From contig JANXXW010000208.1 in NCBI GenBank assembly GCA_025350425.1, positions 1 to 7,575 on the forward strand: a DNA stretch of 7,575 nucleotides, given 5' to 3'. The position numbers and the translations under genes were made by a program. Numbering within the stretch: the stretch's first letter is position 1; every line of letters starts with the position of its first letter. This DNA is from Rhodospirillales bacterium. GTDB lineage: Bacteria > Pseudomonadota > Alphaproteobacteria > Acetobacterales > Acetobacteraceae. The notes below the pieces were generated by a model. It had not been told where the DNA came from, did not search any database, and saw nothing but the letters and a program-made list of their open reading frames with translations. Below are positions 6,420 through 7,575 of the stretch, one piece after another.

Positions 6420-6623
6420 TCAGTCTCTGGTATGCGGTCCGAGGGCCGAACGGATGCGGCCGATCACTGTGTCGAGGCGGCGTGCCACTTCGGCCACCGT
6501 TTCGATGACATCTTCCCGCGTATCGGGCATGACCGGGGGAGACGCCGAAACCGAAGTAGCGATTCGGTCGAGGGCACGTTCCAGCCGCTCGGCGGCCTTG
6601 GCAGCGTCGTCGTCGTCAGCCAC
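6420..6623 (-). CDS. Small helical/coiled-coil protein upstream of zapA
   Basis: This 67-residue soluble protein has no membrane segment. It has an acidic start (ADDDDAAKAAERLERALDRI) whose Ala/Glu/Arg/Leu spacing suggests an amphipathic helix at about residues 7-24. A Ser/Pro hinge (SASPPVMPDT) follows, then a second helix at about 39-62 (EDVIETVAEVARRLDTVIGR). It resembles the small coiled-coil proteins (DUF4164-like) found next to zapA in alphaproteobacteria; that family name is a guess from size and context, not a recognised motif. The link to zapA suggests, without proof, a role near the division ring. GTG at 6623 is chosen because GGAGGG stands four bases upstream. A TTG at 6647 would add eight residues but has no clear Shine-Dalgarno. 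It is the first gene of the leftward run. Confidence 0.78.
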   Translation of the reverse strand: MADDDDAAKAAERLERALDRIATSVSASPPVMPDTREDVIETVAEVARRLDTVIGRIRSALGPHTRD

Positions 6624-6627
6624 CAAT

Positions 6628-6633
6628 CCCTCC
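6628..6633 (-). promoter_or_regulatory. Shine-Dalgarno deciding the GTG start of the small coiled-coil gene
   Basis: GGAGGG on the minus strand lies four bases before GTG 6623-6621. It is the best ribosome-binding site in the window and places the start eight codons inside the longest open frame. Confidence 0.7.
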
Positions 6634-6667
6634 AGGATCCAATGCAATCGACCTCGCGAATTTGGAG

Positions 6668-6696
6668 TTTCAACCGTGCAAACGCTTGAAGGTCAA
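6668..6696 (-). promoter_or_regulatory. Candidate leftward promoter for the coiled-coil gene and zapA
   Basis: On the minus strand TTGACC (6696-6691), five of six bases of the -35 consensus, is followed after 17 bases by TTGAAA (6673-6668), a poor -10. It lies in the 75-base divergent space between the GTG at 6623 and the plus-strand ATG at 6699, where a promoter is needed. The -35 box sits inside the inverted repeat at 6684-6698. Only the -35 and the location support it. Confidence 0.3.
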
Positions 6697-6698
6697 GC
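6684..6698. repeat. Perfect 6-bp inverted repeat with 3-base centre at the divergent start
   Basis: GCTTGA-AGG-TCAAGC is a perfect inverted repeat ending on the base before the ATG at 6699. On the plus strand it contains the likely Shine-Dalgarno GAAGG of the 131-residue gene. On the minus strand it contains the TTGACC -35 candidate. It could be an operator or an mRNA hairpin hiding the ribosome site, or it may be chance for so short a repeat. Confidence 0.45.
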
Positions 6699-7094
6699 AT
6701 GATCTCGTTTCCAGCGGTTGTTATCCACGGTCTGGCCCAGGCGCGGCTCGCGGTTGCCCCTGGTCGTCCGGTATGCCTGTTGTCCGCAATGGGTGCCGCG
6801 AAATTCGCGGGTTGCCTGTGGTGGAAGGGTATCGTGGACGCCGTCCGGACCACCGACGTACAGGACATTCTCGACTGCGGCGACGCGCCAGGACGCGCCA
6901 TGGCGGCGCTGCGGATCGGGCAGATGCGGCTGGTGCTGGACCTCGCCTGCCCGGCCTTTGCAGCCGTCGTTGCGGCAGGCGCGATGCTCGGCGCGGAAGT
7001 CGGCTCGGAATGCCCGGCGGCCCTGGACCTGGGCGTTCGCGGGGCGGCGCGCAAACTCGACGCGTGGCTGGCTGGACGTGACCGCCCGGCGTGA
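6699..7094 (+). CDS. Unrecognised small protein encoded upstream of thiE
   Basis: This 131-residue protein has no function I can name. It is Ala/Gly-rich and probably soluble: hydrophobic stretches at about 76-98 are broken by Asp, Cys and Pro and do not read as a membrane helix. Notable features are a WW pair at 41-42, the segment DILDCGDAPGRAMAALR at about 56-72, and five Cys (26, 39, 60, 84, 105), not in a CxxC pattern. The alternation of LVLDLACPAFAAVVAAGA with charged helices suggests an alpha/beta fold. The start ATG has GAAGG six bases upstream. Codon use and GC are like the neighbours. Its TGA overlaps a GTG (GTGA, 7091-7094) that is in frame with thiE, so the two genes were probably coupled. 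I have the impression of similar proteins beside thiE in Acetobacteraceae, but cannot confirm it here. Confidence 0.72.
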   Translation: MISFPAVVIHGLAQARLAVAPGRPVCLLSAMGAAKFAGCLWWKGIVDAVRTTDVQDILDCGDAPGRAMAALRIGQMRLVLDLACPAFAAVVAAGAMLGAEVGSECPAALDLGVRGAARKLDAWLAGRDRPA

Positions 7095-7156
7095 CACCGG
7101 CGGCGCCCTGGGCTATGCGAGCGACCCATTCAAACCGCCAGCCGGACCGAACGATC

Positions 7157-7477
7157 ATGCAGACCCGCGAGGGCCCCAGCGGGTGTCGCCTCTATCTCAT
7201 CACTCCGTCCGCGCTGGAGCCGGTCGCATTCTCCAGGGTTCTGGCAGAAGCGCTCGACGCCGGCGACGTGGCCGCCGTGCAGTTGCGGTTGAAGGATATT
7301 TCCGAACAGGAGTTGAAGCGGGCGATCGAAGTGCTTCGCCCGGTCGTCCAGGAACGCGGCGTGGCCTTCCTGCTGAACGACCGCCCGGACCTCGCCGTCG
7401 CCATGCGGTGCGACGGCGCCCATGTTGGGCAGGACGACACCCCGGCGCTGGTGGCGCGTGCAAGAGTTGTTTCCTAA
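7157..7477 (+). pseudogene. thiE: Thiamine phosphate synthase ThiE, truncated after about 100 residues
   Basis: ThiE joins HMP pyrophosphate and thiazole phosphate to thiamine phosphate in a TIM-barrel active site. The first half is clear: CRLYLITPSALEP (10-22), the strand VQLRLKD (41-47), FLLNDRPDLA (71-80) and the phosphate-site loop CDGAHVGQDD (85-94). The normal continuation, with the C(H)DSRHLA-like block and the second phosphate loop, is absent. At about 7460 the frame enters unrelated DNA and stops at TAA 7475-7477. A full ThiE is about 200-220 residues, so this fragment should be inactive. The ATG at 7157 places the start near the conserved core. ATG 7115, or GTG 7091 overlapping the previous stop, is also in frame and may be the true coupled start. 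If the break is an assembly join, the real gene may be intact. Confidence 0.85.
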
Positions 7478-7575
7478 AGCTCATGTGAATGCGCGTTTTC
7501 TCGGTATTCCAAAATCAAAAGTCTACCTCAACTCTGAAGCAGTGTTTGTTGTAGATTTGGAGGGGCAAAGGTAAT
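7461..7575 (+). other. AT-rich segment unrelated to thiE, with the end of an unidentified reading frame
   Basis: From about 7461 to the window end the GC content falls to roughly 40%, against roughly 65% before it, and the thiE homology stops abruptly. In a different frame from thiE, 37 sense codons run from CAA 7461 to TAA 7572-7574. They read QELFPKAHVNARFLGIPKSK and then VYLNSEAVFVVDLEGQR, a protein-like composition with good hydrophobic patterning that I do not recognise. GTG at 7458, exactly at the break, or GTG at 7482 could serve as starts. No terminal inverted repeat or target duplication can be tested because only one side is visible. It may be the edge of an insertion sequence, an island, a deletion join or a contig error. 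Confidence 0.55.

Noticed and set aside
6718..7488. 256-codon plus-strand frame across the 131-residue gene and thiE
   Set aside because: It is a different frame through two better-supported genes, Arg/Pro/Gly-rich, and crosses the composition break.
1..7575. CRISPR arrays, tRNA genes or defence-type gene clusters
   Set aside because: No regularly spaced repeats, no tRNA-like cloverleaf and no nuclease or helicase beyond RuvABC were seen; the window is mostly housekeeping genes.

Overview
The window is GC-rich chromosomal DNA with the gene order of an alphaproteobacterium, most likely Rhodospirillales (Acetobacteraceae-like). This rests on gene content and order and on an alphaproteobacterial-type 6S RNA; no species can be named. 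Almost everything from 1 to about 6620 lies on the minus strand. Read in the direction of transcription it runs: small coiled-coil protein, zapA, 6S RNA, remnant of 5-formyltetrahydrofolate cyclo-ligase (fthC/ygfA), ymdB-type phosphoesterase, yebC, ruvC, ruvA, ruvB, ybgC, tolQ, tolR, and tolA, which runs off the window at base 1.

The 4053-2949 part (yebC-ruvCAB) joins a translation/regulatory protein to the Holliday-junction machinery. RuvA and RuvB form the branch-migration motor and RuvC the resolvase. The 1912-1 part (ybgC-tolQRA) starts the Tol-Pal envelope system; tolB and pal would be expected just beyond base 1. Genes are packed tightly: three successive ATGA start/stop overlaps link ruvC-ruvA-ruvB-ybgC, and tolQ and tolR abut as TAG-ATG. 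Upstream, zapA, 6S RNA and fthC follow the zapA-ssrS-ygfA order familiar from many proteobacteria. Here, however, the fthC locus has collapsed to about 200 bp. It keeps an N-terminal-like piece joined to the C-terminal substrate/nucleotide motif region in degraded form.

From 6699 the plus strand carries a divergent pair: an unrecognised conserved-looking protein of 131 aa, then thiE (thiamine phosphate synthase). thiE is cut off after about 100 residues, at about 7460. From there the DNA changes sharply to about 40% GC and no longer encodes ThiE. That looks like the edge of an inserted element, an island, a rearrangement or an assembly join.

Most of the window is ordinary housekeeping sequence. 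The points worth a second look are the fthC remnant beside an intact-looking 6S RNA, the broken thiE with its foreign tail, the Ala/Pro tail on TolR, and the small inverted repeat at the divergent intergenic region. I see no evidence for a new defence system or a CRISPR array.
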